In this document: in pieces, positions 8,586-17,796 of the stretch
Position numbering within the stretch: position 1 is the stretch's first letter
How the letters are laid out: the number at the start of each line of letters is the position of its first letter
Origin: UBA1546 sp049302185
GTDB lineage: Bacteria > Nitrospirota > Thermodesulfovibrionia > Thermodesulfovibrionales > UBA1546
Assembly: GCA_049302185.1 (NCBI GenBank)
Contig: JBAQLV010000027.1
Coordinates: 1-64,000 of the forward strand
Length of the DNA stretch: 64,000 bases
Direction: 5' to 3'
The notes under the pieces: model-generated
Seen by the model: only the letters and a program-made list of their open reading frames with translations
The model's database searches: none
Told to the model about the DNA's origin: nothing
Translations under genes and position numbers: made by a program

Positions 8586-9668
8586 CTATTGTCCGATTTT
8601 TATCCCCAGTTTTTTGTATAGTAAAGGGAAGTTTACATTTTCAATAACGAGACTCATGCCTCGATCAACTTTCACCTTATCTCTCAACCGTAACCTTACA
8701 GAGAGTTTTTCTAACTTTTTCGCAATACTGTAAGTATCTTCTCTTACTACCAGAATAGGGACATCTTTCTGTTCTGCTCTTGACAGGATTATTTCGCTGG
8801 GATAGAGTTCCCCTGTCAGAATAAGGCATACAGAGCCTGACTCCATGGCAGATAATTGGATATCAGCCCTGTCACCACCAACGATAACAGCATTATTCCT
8901 GGTCTTTTTGAAATATTCTATTGCCTTATCAACCTGCATAGCTCCTATCAAGAAATGCTCTACGAGATTACTGAGCTTATCATGGCAACACAAAACCTTT
9001 CCACCAAGCATTTCACTCAGCTCTTCGACAGTAATTGACCCTACTATCGAGTCGTGTGGAATTACACCGAGAATATCCACATTCTTTCTTTTCAGAAAAG
9101 GCACGGCATATTCATCTGCACTTTGTTTATGCTCAATGGTAACTTTATTCAATATCACTCCAATGAATCTGTCTTTGAGGTCCTTTTTCGCCTGAAGGAC
9201 ATAATCGACAATATATTCACCCTCATATTTCACCACAATGACAACTTTGGAATTGAGACGTTTTATCACCTGAAGACCTTGAACACCCAAATAATTTCCG
9301 GTGTATATGCTTCCATAACCGCCAACCAGCATGATGTCCTTATCTTTTGACATGTCATTATAGGATTTCAAAATTTTTCTTAAAAGCCCTTTGACATCCT
9401 TCAGGTAGCTTTTTACCGCAAGCTCCTGTGTCAATACCACAGGGCATATCTCTGAGACAGGGTCTTTCAGTTCAAGTGCTCTATAGATGCGCCAGGCATC
9501 GTTATCTGTAAGTATATCGTCTACCTTAATGGGAAGGATACCAACAGGTTTTATATAACCTACCCTCAGGCCATCTTTTTTAAATTTTTGGCCCAGTCCC
9601 ATGGTTATCAGGGTCTTGCCCGTGTATCCTGATGTTGATCCTACGTATAAAGAAATCATTTCATTCAC
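8586..9668 (-). CDS. BioD-like P-loop protein with DRTGG domain (phosphotransacetylase N-terminal type)
   Basis: A 360-residue protein built like the N-terminal regulatory half of long phosphotransacetylases. A dethiobiotin-synthetase-like P-loop domain (YVGSTSGYTGKTLITMGLGQ at residues 8-27, then GYIKPVG) is followed by a DRTGG-type domain in the last third (IVGGDRADIQLSAMESGSVC). The catalytic PTA domain is missing, so it cannot make acetyl phosphate by itself. Its ATG overlaps the stop of the acyl-CoA synthetase gene by eight bases, indicating translational coupling. It is therefore probably a nucleotide-responsive regulator or partner of that enzyme (inference). Confidence 0.7.
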   Translation of the reverse strand: MNEMISLYVGSTSGYTGKTLITMGLGQKFKKDGLRVGYIKPVGILPIKVDDILTDNDAWRIYRALELKDPVSEICPVVLTQELAVKSYLKDVKGLLRKILKSYNDMSKDKDIMLVGGYGSIYTGNYLGVQGLQVIKRLNSKVVIVVKYEGEYIVDYVLQAKKDLKDRFIGVILNKVTIEHKQSADEYAVPFLKRKNVDILGVIPHDSIVGSITVEELSEMLGGKVLCCHDKLSNLVEHFLIGAMQVDKAIEYFKKTRNNAVIVGGDRADIQLSAMESGSVCLILTGELYPSEIILSRAEQKDVPILVVREDTYSIAKKLEKLSVRLRLRDKVKVDRGMSLVIENVNFPLLYKKLGIKIGQ

Positions 9669-11757
9669 CTCCTATGGTAAATCGTGCATCAATGGCTACT
9701 GCTCCCTCTCCCCTTTGCCTGACCAGGAGCGGGTTTATATCAGCCTCAATAATCTGGGGAAAATCCATAGCCATTTGAGACAAGATTAATAACGACTTCT
9801 CAATGGCCTCAATATCTGCCTCTGCCTCTCCTCTCACTCCTCTCAACAATGGAAATGTTTTCGTCTCCCGGATCATTTCATGAGCATCTTCCTGGCCTAA
9901 TGGAACAATCCTGAATGAAACATCCTTTAACACTTCAACATAAATCCCGCCTAATCCGAACATAATCATGTGTCCAAACTGCGGATCTTTCGTTATACCC
10001 ATGATTACTTCTTTTCCTTTCGGTATCATTTCCTGAATCATTACCCCGTATATATGTGCAGTAGGCATAATACTTCTTACATGGGTGGTAATATCGAAGA
10101 AAGCATTTTCTACATCTTTTTTACTGTTCAGATTAACTTTTACACCACCAATATCACTCTTATGGATAATCTGTGGTGAAATGATTTTCATTACGACCGG
10201 ATACCCTATCCCCTTTGCAGCGGCAACAGCCTCTTCTGATATCCTTGCAAATAAGCTCTTTGGTTGATTAAATCCATAGGCATGTAAAACATTATGAACT
10301 TCCAATTCGTATAAGCGATCACGATTTTCTTTTTTAACGGTATCAAAAATTTGAACAGCCTTTTCTTTTGGGCCATTAAACCTGGGATAATGTTTTTCAG
10401 GTCTATTTATCCATAGATGATAGCGATACATGGCATTCATAGATGAGACCATTTCTTCCGGATAGCTGTAATTGGGTACACCGTATTTCATGAGTGTTTT
10501 GTTACCAGCTTCAACACTTTTCTTCCCCATGAATGATGTGAGTATCGGCCTGTCAATCAGTTTGGAGACATTCACAACTGCCATGGCTGTTGCCTCAACA
10601 TCTACCACTGCTGTCGGTGTCAGGATCACCATGACACCATTTATCCTCTCATCTTTCAGGACAGTATTGAGCGCTTTTTCATATCTGTCAGCGCCTGAGT
10701 CTCCAAGGATGTCTATTGGGTTATAAAATGATGCGACAGGTGGCAGAAATGTTCTGAGTTCATCTGTTGTTTCCTTATGTAATGGGATAAGCTGGAGGTC
10801 CGACTTATCACAGGCATCTGCTGCTAAAATCCCCGGCCCTCCAGAATTAGTTACGATAGCAACATTGGGACCCTTGGGCAGAGGCTGATTGGCAAAGGCG
10901 ATGGCATAATTAAAAAGTTCATTTACGGTATGTGCCCTGATAACACCAGTTTGTTTAAAGGCAGAATCAAAGGCTGCCTCACGTCCTGCAAGTGCACCGG
11001 TATGAGAAGATGCTGCTTTTGCTCCTGCGCTGGTAATACCCGACTTCAATATAATGAGGGGTTTCTTCTTGGATACCTGGCTTGCAACTTCCATAAACTT
11101 TCTTCCGTCACTAACACCTTCAATGTATCCCAGGATGACTTTTGTATTCTCATCTTCAGCCAGTGCCAGCATGATATCTGTATCTGTTATGTCTGCCTTA
11201 TTTCCCATACTGATGAATTTTGAAAAACCAATTTCATCAGGCAAGGCACGATCAAGAACAGCAAGGCAGAGTGCGCCTGATTGTGAGAAAAACCCGATAC
11301 CACCCTTAGCAGGCATGCCAGCAGCAAATGATGCATTAATCTTAGAATGAGTGTCAATCATACCAAGACAGTTGGGACCTATAAACCTGACCCCTAATTC
11401 TTGTGCTTTTTTGATCAGTTCATTTTCCAGCTTTGCACCTTCTATCCCGCTTTCTCTAAACCCGGCGGTTATGATGATAGCAGAGTCAATTTTCTTTGCC
11501 CCACATTGCTCGATGACTTCCAATACATTTTTTGGAGGTACAACTACTACTGCTAAATCAATTTTACCAGGCACATCAAGAAGTGAAGGATATGCCTTCA
11601 CACCTAAAATTTCTGATGCACCTGGGTTAATGGGGTAAATAGCTCCCTGATAGTCATATTGAATCGCATTTTTGAGAATATCATAACCCACCTTCCCTGG
11701 TGTCCTTGAAGCGCCGATGACTGCAATTGATTTCGGGTTAAAAAAATTATTCAGCAT
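9661..11757 (-). CDS. acd: ADP-forming acetyl/acyl-CoA synthetase, fused alpha-beta subunits
   Basis: A 698-residue single-chain enzyme that interconverts acyl-CoA + ADP + Pi with acid + CoA + ATP. The order is: CoA-binding Rossmann domain (IAVIGASRTPGKVGYDILKN at the start), succinyl-CoA-ligase-like domains with the phosphohistidine block SSHTGALAGR near residue 255, then a C-terminal ATP-grasp domain (GYPVVMKIISPQIIHKSDIG near 530). All domains look complete. In anaerobes it conserves energy when acetate or branched acids are excreted. The adjacent AMP-forming acs gives the opposite, uptake direction. The BioD/DRTGG gene overlaps its stop codon. A promoter candidate lies at 11786-11814. Confidence 0.85.
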   Translation of the reverse strand: MLNNFFNPKSIAVIGASRTPGKVGYDILKNAIQYDYQGAIYPINPGASEILGVKAYPSLLDVPGKIDLAVVVVPPKNVLEVIEQCGAKKIDSAIIITAGFRESGIEGAKLENELIKKAQELGVRFIGPNCLGMIDTHSKINASFAAGMPAKGGIGFFSQSGALCLAVLDRALPDEIGFSKFISMGNKADITDTDIMLALAEDENTKVILGYIEGVSDGRKFMEVASQVSKKKPLIILKSGITSAGAKAASSHTGALAGREAAFDSAFKQTGVIRAHTVNELFNYAIAFANQPLPKGPNVAIVTNSGGPGILAADACDKSDLQLIPLHKETTDELRTFLPPVASFYNPIDILGDSGADRYEKALNTVLKDERINGVMVILTPTAVVDVEATAMAVVNVSKLIDRPILTSFMGKKSVEAGNKTLMKYGVPNYSYPEEMVSSMNAMYRYHLWINRPEKHYPRFNGPKEKAVQIFDTVKKENRDRLYELEVHNVLHAYGFNQPKSLFARISEEAVAAAKGIGYPVVMKIISPQIIHKSDIGGVKVNLNSKKDVENAFFDITTHVRSIMPTAHIYGVMIQEMIPKGKEVIMGITKDPQFGHMIMFGLGGIYVEVLKDVSFRIVPLGQEDAHEMIRETKTFPLLRGVRGEAEADIEAIEKSLLILSQMAMDFPQIIEADINPLLVRQRGEGAVAIDARFTIGGE

Positions 11758-11785
11758 ATGACTTAATATATATTACCCAAAGAAT

Positions 11786-11814
11786 AGTTTATTTTGAAAG
11801 AGAAAATTTGTAAA
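11786..11814 (-). promoter_or_regulatory. Promoter candidate for the ADP-forming synthetase gene
   Basis: On the minus strand, TTTACA (11809-11814) and TAAACT (11786-11791) are 17 bases apart, 29 bases upstream of the start codon. The -35 matches in five of six positions and the -10 in four of six. Confidence 0.45.
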
Positions 11815-11902
11815 TAGCAAAACGTTAGGGGAGTATATTGTTACCATGTAGAAAATAGCATAAAGAGAGACGTTATACTAAATTTAGTTGAAATTTGAAA
11901 AA

Positions 11903-11964
11903 GTGGCTCCCCTGTGGAATAATCCACAGAACGGAAAAACATTAAAAGAAAAGAAAGGAGCCAC
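11903..11964. repeat. Nested inverted repeats before the transposase fragment
   Basis: GTGGCTCC (11903-11910) and GGAGCCAC (11957-11964) are perfect complements. Inside them CTGTGG (11912-11917) and CCACAG (11924-11929) form a second hairpin. The block ends two bases before the ATG of the transposase fragment, so it may be the insertion-sequence end or a structure that hides its ribosome site. Confidence 0.6.
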
Positions 11965-11966
11965 TA

Positions 11967-12416
11967 ATGAAAGTATCCACAAGAGACAGGAAAAAAGCAA
12001 CAAGGGGATTTGAGGGGTTATTCGGGAGACAGGAGTTGATAGACCGGCTATACAGGATTATCAGCAAAGGCAAGCAGGGGTTAGACACATTTTTACTGAT
12101 GATAGGCGGGATGATAGCAGAGGCGATTATGTACATAGAACGTGAAGAGATATCAGGTCCAGACTATCGTCCTTGTACGCCGGGCTTGCAGAAATGGGCA
12201 AGTCAGAAGGGTTCTATATATTTGGGTGATCAGAAGATACGCGTTGAGCATCCGAGGCTTCGTGATCGGCGCGGAGAGGTTGTATTGAAGAGTTATGAAA
12301 AGCTGAAGGAAGCGGGAGCATTTTCGGAGGAGTTGTTAGAGAAGGTTCTGCCAATTTTATCTCTTCCAGAGAAATGTCTTCCTTTGCATCAAAAATTGCA
12401 AGATAAAGCATTTTAA
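11967..12416 (+). pseudogene. N-terminal half of an IS256-superfamily-like transposase
   Basis: An open frame of 149 codons. About the first 127 residues resemble the N-terminal part of a mutator-type transposase: a basic start (MKVSTRDRKKATRGFEGLFG), then LGDQKIRVEHPRLRDRRGEV and LKSYEKLKEAGAFSEELLEK. After about position 12348 the similarity ends and the frame runs into unrelated sequence next to the acs stop codon. The catalytic DDE core and C-terminus are missing, so it cannot transpose. GGAG sits 6 bases before the ATG. A C-terminal piece of the same transposase type lies at 246-515. Confidence 0.6.
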
Positions 12417-12433
12417 ACCTCCTTTCTTATGTT

Positions 12434-14419
12434 TTAATGCAGCAATGCCCTGCCTTCTATCAGCTTCTCTACAACTTCGGGGTCTGCAAGGGTAGTTGTA
12501 TCTCCTATTTCCTCTGGATGTCCTGCTGCTATTTTTCTGAGTATCCTTCTCATAATCTTCCCGCTCCTTGTCTTTGGCAGACCGTCTGTAAATTGTATGA
12601 TGTCAGGCTTTGCTATAGGTCCTATCTCGTTTCTAACCATTTCTACTATCTTTCCTTTAAGCTCAGGCGTTGGCTGAATACCGCTTTTTAAGATAACATA
12701 GGCATAAATGCCTTCGCCCTTTATCTCGTGCGGAAAGCCTACCGCTGCAACTTCTGCAACATTCTGGTAGCTTGCAATTGCGCTTTCTATCTCTGCTGTG
12801 CCGAGCCTGTGACCGGAGACCTTTATAACATCATCTATTCTTCCCATCAGCCAGTAATCTCCAGCCTCATCAACCCTCGCGCCGTCTCCGGTTAAATACT
12901 TGCCTTTAAAGCGGGAAAAGTATACCTCTTTAATCCTTTTGTTTTCAGGGTCTCCGTAAGTGCCTCTTATCATTCCGGGCCATGGCTTTTCAATTACAAG
13001 GTAACCGCCCTCATTCACACCTGCCGGTGAGCCGTCCTCTTTTAAGACTCTTGGAACAACGCCCGGAAACGGCCTGTTTGCAGAGCCGGGCTTTAATGTC
13101 ATTGCGCCGGGCAGAGGCGTTATGAGAATGCCGCCTGTCTCTGTCTGCCACCATGTATCAACAATAGGAAGTTTTTCTTTCCCTATATAGGTGTAATACC
13201 ACATCCATGCTTCAGGATTTATCGGCTCGCCGACTGAACCGAGAAGCCTCAAAGATGAAAGGTCATGATTTTTCACCCAGCTTTCGCCTTCTCTCATCAA
13301 TGTCCTTATTACAGTCGGCGCCGTGTAAAAGATATTGACCTTATGTTTGTCAACTATATCCCAGAACCTGCCGGGATTCGGATATGTTGGAATCCCTTCA
13401 AACATAAGGCTCGTGGCGCCGTTGCTCAAGGGACCGTAGATTATATAGCTGTGCCCTGTGACCCATCCTATGTCCGCCGTGCAGAAGTGAATATCTTCGT
13501 CATGATAATCAAATATCCACCTGAAAGTTAGGTTTGTAAAAAGCATGTATCCGGCTGTTGTATGAAGAACGCCTTTGGGTTTTCCTGTTGAGCCTGATGT
13601 GTAAAGGATAAAAAGCGGGTCTTCCGAATCCATTTTCTCAGGCTCGCAATACTTGGCAATATCAGCGGAATTAATTTCATCATGCCACCAGAGGTCCCTT
13701 TTAGTCTCCATATCAACATTGCCGTCTGTCCTTCTTACCACTATCATCTTTTTAATTGTAGGGCATTCATGCAGAGCCTCATCAGCGTTTGCCTTCAGAG
13801 GAACGAATCTTCCGCCCCTCACGCCCTTGTCCGATGTAATAACAATTTTTGATTTGCAGTCCTGAATCCTGTTCCTTAAAGCCTGAGCGCTGAATCCGCC
13901 GAAAACAATGCTGTGGATTGCCCCGATTCTCGCGCACGCAAGCATGGAAATCGCAAGTTCCGGAATCATCGGAAGATAGATGGTAACCCTGTCGCCTTTC
14001 TTCACTCCGTGTTTTTTCAGGACATTTGCAAACCTGTTTACCTCGTAATAAAGCTGCTGATATGTGTATGTTTTATAGCTTCCGTCATCCGCTTCCCATA
14101 TTATTGCCGCCTTGTTTCTGGTCGGGGTATTTACAAATCTGTCAAGACAGTTATACGATGCGTTCAGGCTGCCGCCCTGAAACCACTTTATCTCAGGTTT
14201 TTCAAAATTATATTCAAGAACTTTATCCCACTTTTTATACCATGAAATATTCTTTTCTGCCATCTCACCCCAGAACCCGTCAGTGTCTTCTATTGACCGT
14301 TTATAAAGCTTTTCATATTCTTTCATGCTCTTTATATGCGCTTTTTTGCTGAACTCTTTTGACGGCGGAAATGTCCTGTTTTCTGCCATCAAAACTTCAA
14401 TGCTTTTTGCATCTGACAT
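12434..14419 (-). CDS. acs: Acetyl-CoA synthetase, AMP-forming
   Basis: A 661-residue, full-length ANL-superfamily enzyme activating acetate to acetyl-CoA with ATP to AMP. The ATP-binding P-loop is YTSGSTGKPKGVLHTTAGYM (about 270-290). The acetate-pocket block is DTWWQTETGGILITPLPGA (about 420), with the Trp that restricts the pocket to small acids. The C-terminal domain ends with KTRSGKIMRRILRKIAAG, containing the catalytic lysine that is commonly controlled by acetylation. It lies 39 bases after the HD-domain gene in the same direction, so it may be read from that transcript. It complements the ADP-forming synthetase upstream of the transposase fragment. Confidence 0.93.
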   Translation of the reverse strand: MSDAKSIEVLMAENRTFPPSKEFSKKAHIKSMKEYEKLYKRSIEDTDGFWGEMAEKNISWYKKWDKVLEYNFEKPEIKWFQGGSLNASYNCLDRFVNTPTRNKAAIIWEADDGSYKTYTYQQLYYEVNRFANVLKKHGVKKGDRVTIYLPMIPELAISMLACARIGAIHSIVFGGFSAQALRNRIQDCKSKIVITSDKGVRGGRFVPLKANADEALHECPTIKKMIVVRRTDGNVDMETKRDLWWHDEINSADIAKYCEPEKMDSEDPLFILYTSGSTGKPKGVLHTTAGYMLFTNLTFRWIFDYHDEDIHFCTADIGWVTGHSYIIYGPLSNGATSLMFEGIPTYPNPGRFWDIVDKHKVNIFYTAPTVIRTLMREGESWVKNHDLSSLRLLGSVGEPINPEAWMWYYTYIGKEKLPIVDTWWQTETGGILITPLPGAMTLKPGSANRPFPGVVPRVLKEDGSPAGVNEGGYLVIEKPWPGMIRGTYGDPENKRIKEVYFSRFKGKYLTGDGARVDEAGDYWLMGRIDDVIKVSGHRLGTAEIESAIASYQNVAEVAAVGFPHEIKGEGIYAYVILKSGIQPTPELKGKIVEMVRNEIGPIAKPDIIQFTDGLPKTRSGKIMRRILRKIAAGHPEEIGDTTTLADPEVVEKLIEGRALLH

Positions 14420-14458
14420 AGAGCCTCCATTCCCTTTTATCCTTTGTTATTCCAAACT

Positions 14459-15877
14459 CTAAAGCAAATATTCTGCGAGATTAATCCTGTATTTATTAGG
14501 GTCCATTGTCTTAACGATAGTTCTCAGGAATTTTCCATCAGGGGCTTTTTCTGTGAGATCAACAAAATATCTATCTGCCTTTTCTCCTTTGCTGCTGATG
14601 ACAACCAGAACCTTTGGCCTGTCTAAAAAAACAGTATCGCTCTGATAGACGAGTCCGAGTTCTCTTGTATCAAGCATAACGAGAGTCCCTACAGGAAATA
14701 CACCTATCATATTAATGAAAAATTTAAAGAGAATCGGATCAAGCTGCGTCCCTGCCCTCTCCATCATAATGCTCAGCGCCCTGTCAGGAGGCATCGGAAT
14801 TCTTGAATAAATCCGCGCTGATGTCATCGCATCATACTGATCAACGAGGCTTATAATCTTTGAATAGAAATCCAATTCGAATGATTCTCTCGTTTTAGGG
14901 TACCCTGAAAGATCATGGTACATATGATGCTCAAATGCAACAATAGCCGCCCTTGCTGCTGTAGCATCAATACCCCTCATCTTAAGTATAGCCCTGACAC
15001 CCCAGAATGGGTGTTTTTTAATCATGTGCCATTCATCATCGGTAAAACTGGTCGGTTTATTCAACACCTCGCTGGGTATTTCTATTTTGCCTATATCATG
15101 AAACAATGCAACAAGGCCAAGTTCTGTTAGAGCCCTCTTGCTCAGGCCGAGTCTCTGCGCAAGCGCTACAGCGAGTATGCTTACATTAACCGAATGGTGA
15201 TATGTATACTCATCATAATCTTTAATAGTAGTCATGCCAAGAAGCAGCTGATATTCTTCAAGTATTAGGTCTACCATAGACTCTACTACTCTCTTTGCCT
15301 TTTTTATGTTTACCTTTTCACCTGACTTGATCTTGCTTACAACACCTCTGGTATATGAAACAGCGTTAAAATATGATTTCTTTACCATTCTCCGGATATC
15401 AGAACTGCCCTCAGTTTTTTCCTCATCTCTTATCTTCCTTAGCCTGCCGACTCCTAAACTGCCAACATCCGCAATCTCTTCTGCAAGCGCCTCAAAAGAC
15501 TCCAGAGAGGAAGCTGAAGCTATGAATGCCCTTAAAAAGCTTTGCACGTCTTCAGATTTTAAGGCGTCTCTGAATACAATACTGCCCAATCCTCTCTTCT
15601 TAAATTCTCGCACGAGAAAATCAAAATTAGGAAGATATTCCAGAGGGTATCTTATCCTTGCTTCATTCAGGTAGAAAAACTCGCCCCCGAGTTCAAGCAC
15701 CAGTTCTCTTTCAGATAAAATCAAGGGGTTTGTAATCGCAATAAACTTATCTATCGCCGTAGTCACAGCAATATTGCCGGGATCATGGATAGCGGCAGTC
15801 CTTATAATAACCGCAAGTTGATTTATTATGTCTTTTGATTCTGTAAAAACCTCTCCTTTCCCTTCGCTACCGGCCAT
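14459..15877 (-). CDS. HD-GYP-like phosphodiesterase-type signalling protein
   Basis: A 472-residue cytoplasmic protein. The first 200 residues are helical without a recognised domain. The second half is an HD hydrolase: YHHSVNVSILAVALAQRLG, LVALFHDIGKIEIP (the HD pair), KHPFWGVRAIL, then EHHMYHDLSGYP. The last block resembles the HHExxxGxGYP loop of HD-GYP c-di-GMP phosphodiesterases, but the Glu-Arg-Asp part is altered. Activity on c-di-GMP is therefore plausible, not certain. Its start overlaps the end of the HEAT-repeat gene by 11 bases, so they are coupled. Confidence 0.75.
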   Translation of the reverse strand: MAGSEGKGEVFTESKDIINQLAVIIRTAAIHDPGNIAVTTAIDKFIAITNPLILSERELVLELGGEFFYLNEARIRYPLEYLPNFDFLVREFKKRGLGSIVFRDALKSEDVQSFLRAFIASASSLESFEALAEEIADVGSLGVGRLRKIRDEEKTEGSSDIRRMVKKSYFNAVSYTRGVVSKIKSGEKVNIKKAKRVVESMVDLILEEYQLLLGMTTIKDYDEYTYHHSVNVSILAVALAQRLGLSKRALTELGLVALFHDIGKIEIPSEVLNKPTSFTDDEWHMIKKHPFWGVRAILKMRGIDATAARAAIVAFEHHMYHDLSGYPKTRESFELDFYSKIISLVDQYDAMTSARIYSRIPMPPDRALSIMMERAGTQLDPILFKFFINMIGVFPVGTLVMLDTRELGLVYQSDTVFLDRPKVLVVISSKGEKADRYFVDLTEKAPDGKFLRTIVKTMDPNKYRINLAEYLL

Positions 15878-17510
15878 ACTCTATCCTTTTAATTGCAGAA
15901 TAGACATGTTCTCTCAGGAGCTTATTTTTTGACTCCTTTTCCTTATGCAGCAACGGCAGCGCATCTTTGTTTCCCATCAATCCAAGGCAGTATGCTGCGC
16001 ATGCCCTGTTTTCATCATTAAATGCCCTCTTAAAAAATGATTTCTTCTTAAAAGTTTTCAGCAAAAATTCCACTACATCATTATCTTTCCACCGGGAAAG
16101 CGCCTCGTAAAATTCTTTTTTCTCGCTGAACTCAGTTTTTACGAAAGCCGCATCTGTCATCCTCTGAAGTATTATGCTTTTAGCGGTTGTTGAACGGATA
16201 TTGCCCAGAGCCCTTGCCGCAGCAGTCCTTATCTGAACCTCGGGGTCGTTAAAGCATTCCCTTAACGCTGGAAACACTCCCGGGGCGCCGAGTTCCCCCA
16301 TAGCCTTTATCCCCTCCTTTCTGACTCTTATATCGCTGTGATTTACTGTCTTAAGGAGATAATCCACAGCCGCTTTGTCGCCTATCTTTCCAAGTATATA
16401 GATAATATTCCTGACAACATACCACCTCGAATCGTACAGCCCCTTTGCAAGGCTCTGTATGTCTTTTCTCCCTAAAGATATTAAGGCATTAATGACATTC
16501 TTTCTTGCGGGAATACTCTTGAGCTCTCCAAGTATTGTTATGAACGGCTGAATAGCATTCTTATCAAGAAATGCCACATATTCATCCCAGACCTTTTCGT
16601 TTATCTCAACTCCGCTGTCAAGCAATTCGCCAAGCAGCTTTATTGTGGCATCAAATCCAAGAAAAGAAAAAACCATATTCAGATTTTTCTTGGCGTCATC
16701 GGAAATGGATGGGCTGCCGATAACCTCTCTTGCTTTCCTGAGAATATGCAGCGCTGTCTCCATATCGCCATGTGTTATTGAAAACTCTATAATACTGTTC
16801 AGGAAGTGCGCCACATCTTCGTATTCGCTTTTATTCTCAGCCTGATAAAGCATTTCGAAAATAATTGTGATAAGCTTGCCTGTTTTGTCATTAGCATCCT
16901 TGTCTATCTCTTTCACAATAGTATGAAGGTCCTTATCCGTCAGAGGGACTATCACTGCATCTTTAACGCCTTCTTCGTTAAATGAATCCTCGTATGCCTT
17001 TGTCAGTTCATCCGCATCTGACGCCTTATCTTTTACCTCCCTTACCGCTGCGCTCTCATAATCATCTTCTTCAGTAAGAAACGCCTCGTCAACAACATAT
17101 TTTACGTTCTGGAAATCCCTCTCCCACAGAAGCGTCACTACATCATCGTCAAGAACTTCCCTGTCATAATCAACCGTAAGAATTTCCAGAAAATCCTCAA
17201 GTTCCTTCACGGAAAATCCCTTCTTGAAAGTTATTTCTCTCAAGCCGTCCTTAAAGAAAAAAAGCGCAATATTGTCTTCTTTCTGGGGGTTGGAATATAT
17301 CTGCTCGGAATCACAGAATATCTCATTCTGCTTTATCTTGAATGTCAGTTCGTTTCTGTAATCAAAAAAATTTCTGAATTTAGCGTGAGTATCCTCTATG
17401 ATCTTGGCATACATCGGATTCGTCTCAGGATACATTCTGAACGTCTTCTTGGCCTTAAGAAGCGCCTGGACTATCTCCTTTGCCGCCCTTATGTCATCAA
17501 GCAATTCCAT
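15867..17510 (-). CDS. HEAT-repeat protein
   Basis: A 547-residue soluble protein. Residues about 330-540 hold a series of HEAT-like helical repeats (LAKGLYDSRWYVVRNIIYIL, VNHSDIRVRKEGIKAMGELG, FNDPEVQIRTAAARALGNI). The N-terminal 150 residues recall the start of the HD protein encoded next (a fold describing years of EF-hand-free helices and a DFLEILT block), which suggests the two proteins share an unnamed N-terminal domain. HEAT solenoids bind protein partners. Since the gene overlaps the HD-domain gene, it is likely its scaffold or regulator (inference). No signal peptide or membrane segment is seen. Confidence 0.7.
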   Translation of the reverse strand: MELLDDIRAAKEIVQALLKAKKTFRMYPETNPMYAKIIEDTHAKFRNFFDYRNELTFKIKQNEIFCDSEQIYSNPQKEDNIALFFFKDGLREITFKKGFSVKELEDFLEILTVDYDREVLDDDVVTLLWERDFQNVKYVVDEAFLTEEDDYESAAVREVKDKASDADELTKAYEDSFNEEGVKDAVIVPLTDKDLHTIVKEIDKDANDKTGKLITIIFEMLYQAENKSEYEDVAHFLNSIIEFSITHGDMETALHILRKAREVIGSPSISDDAKKNLNMVFSFLGFDATIKLLGELLDSGVEINEKVWDEYVAFLDKNAIQPFITILGELKSIPARKNVINALISLGRKDIQSLAKGLYDSRWYVVRNIIYILGKIGDKAAVDYLLKTVNHSDIRVRKEGIKAMGELGAPGVFPALRECFNDPEVQIRTAAARALGNIRSTTAKSIILQRMTDAAFVKTEFSEKKEFYEALSRWKDNDVVEFLLKTFKKKSFFKRAFNDENRACAAYCLGLMGNKDALPLLHKEKESKNKLLREHVYSAIKRIEYGR

Positions 17511-17511
17511 G

Positions 17512-17796
17512 CTACACCATCACTATCCTTCGTTCTCTCGCAAAGTTCTTAATTATCATCAATGAGGAATACAGTCTTTGCAGCCTCACATTCCTCATCC
17601 TAAGAGACGGCTGATCACTGAGAATAATCTTCTCTCCCCTGATAGCTATCTGTACTTGTATTATCTCGTGATACAGCCCTGTAAGAGAGTCGATATCAAG
17701 CGGTTTGAGAAATAACGGATTAACCGTCACATAGCCGTCGGCTATATCATACGCCATAGCCTTAAGACTCTTCCCTCTTATGCTGCTAACTGGCAT
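17512..17796 (-). CDS. Small protein of unknown function between tatC and the HEAT gene
   Basis: A 94-residue soluble protein with no cysteine cluster or catalytic motif that I recognise. It ends in a basic stretch (IIKNFARERRIVMV). It overlaps the end of tatC by 11 bases and leaves one base before the HEAT-repeat gene, so it belongs to this tight transcription unit. The line LYHEIIQVQIAIRGEKIILS suggests a mixed alpha/beta fold. Compact spacing on both sides is the main support that it is real. Confidence 0.55.
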   Translation of the reverse strand: MPVSSIRGKSLKAMAYDIADGYVTVNPLFLKPLDIDSLTGLYHEIIQVQIAIRGEKIILSDQPSLRMRNVRLQRLYSSLMIIKNFARERRIVMV

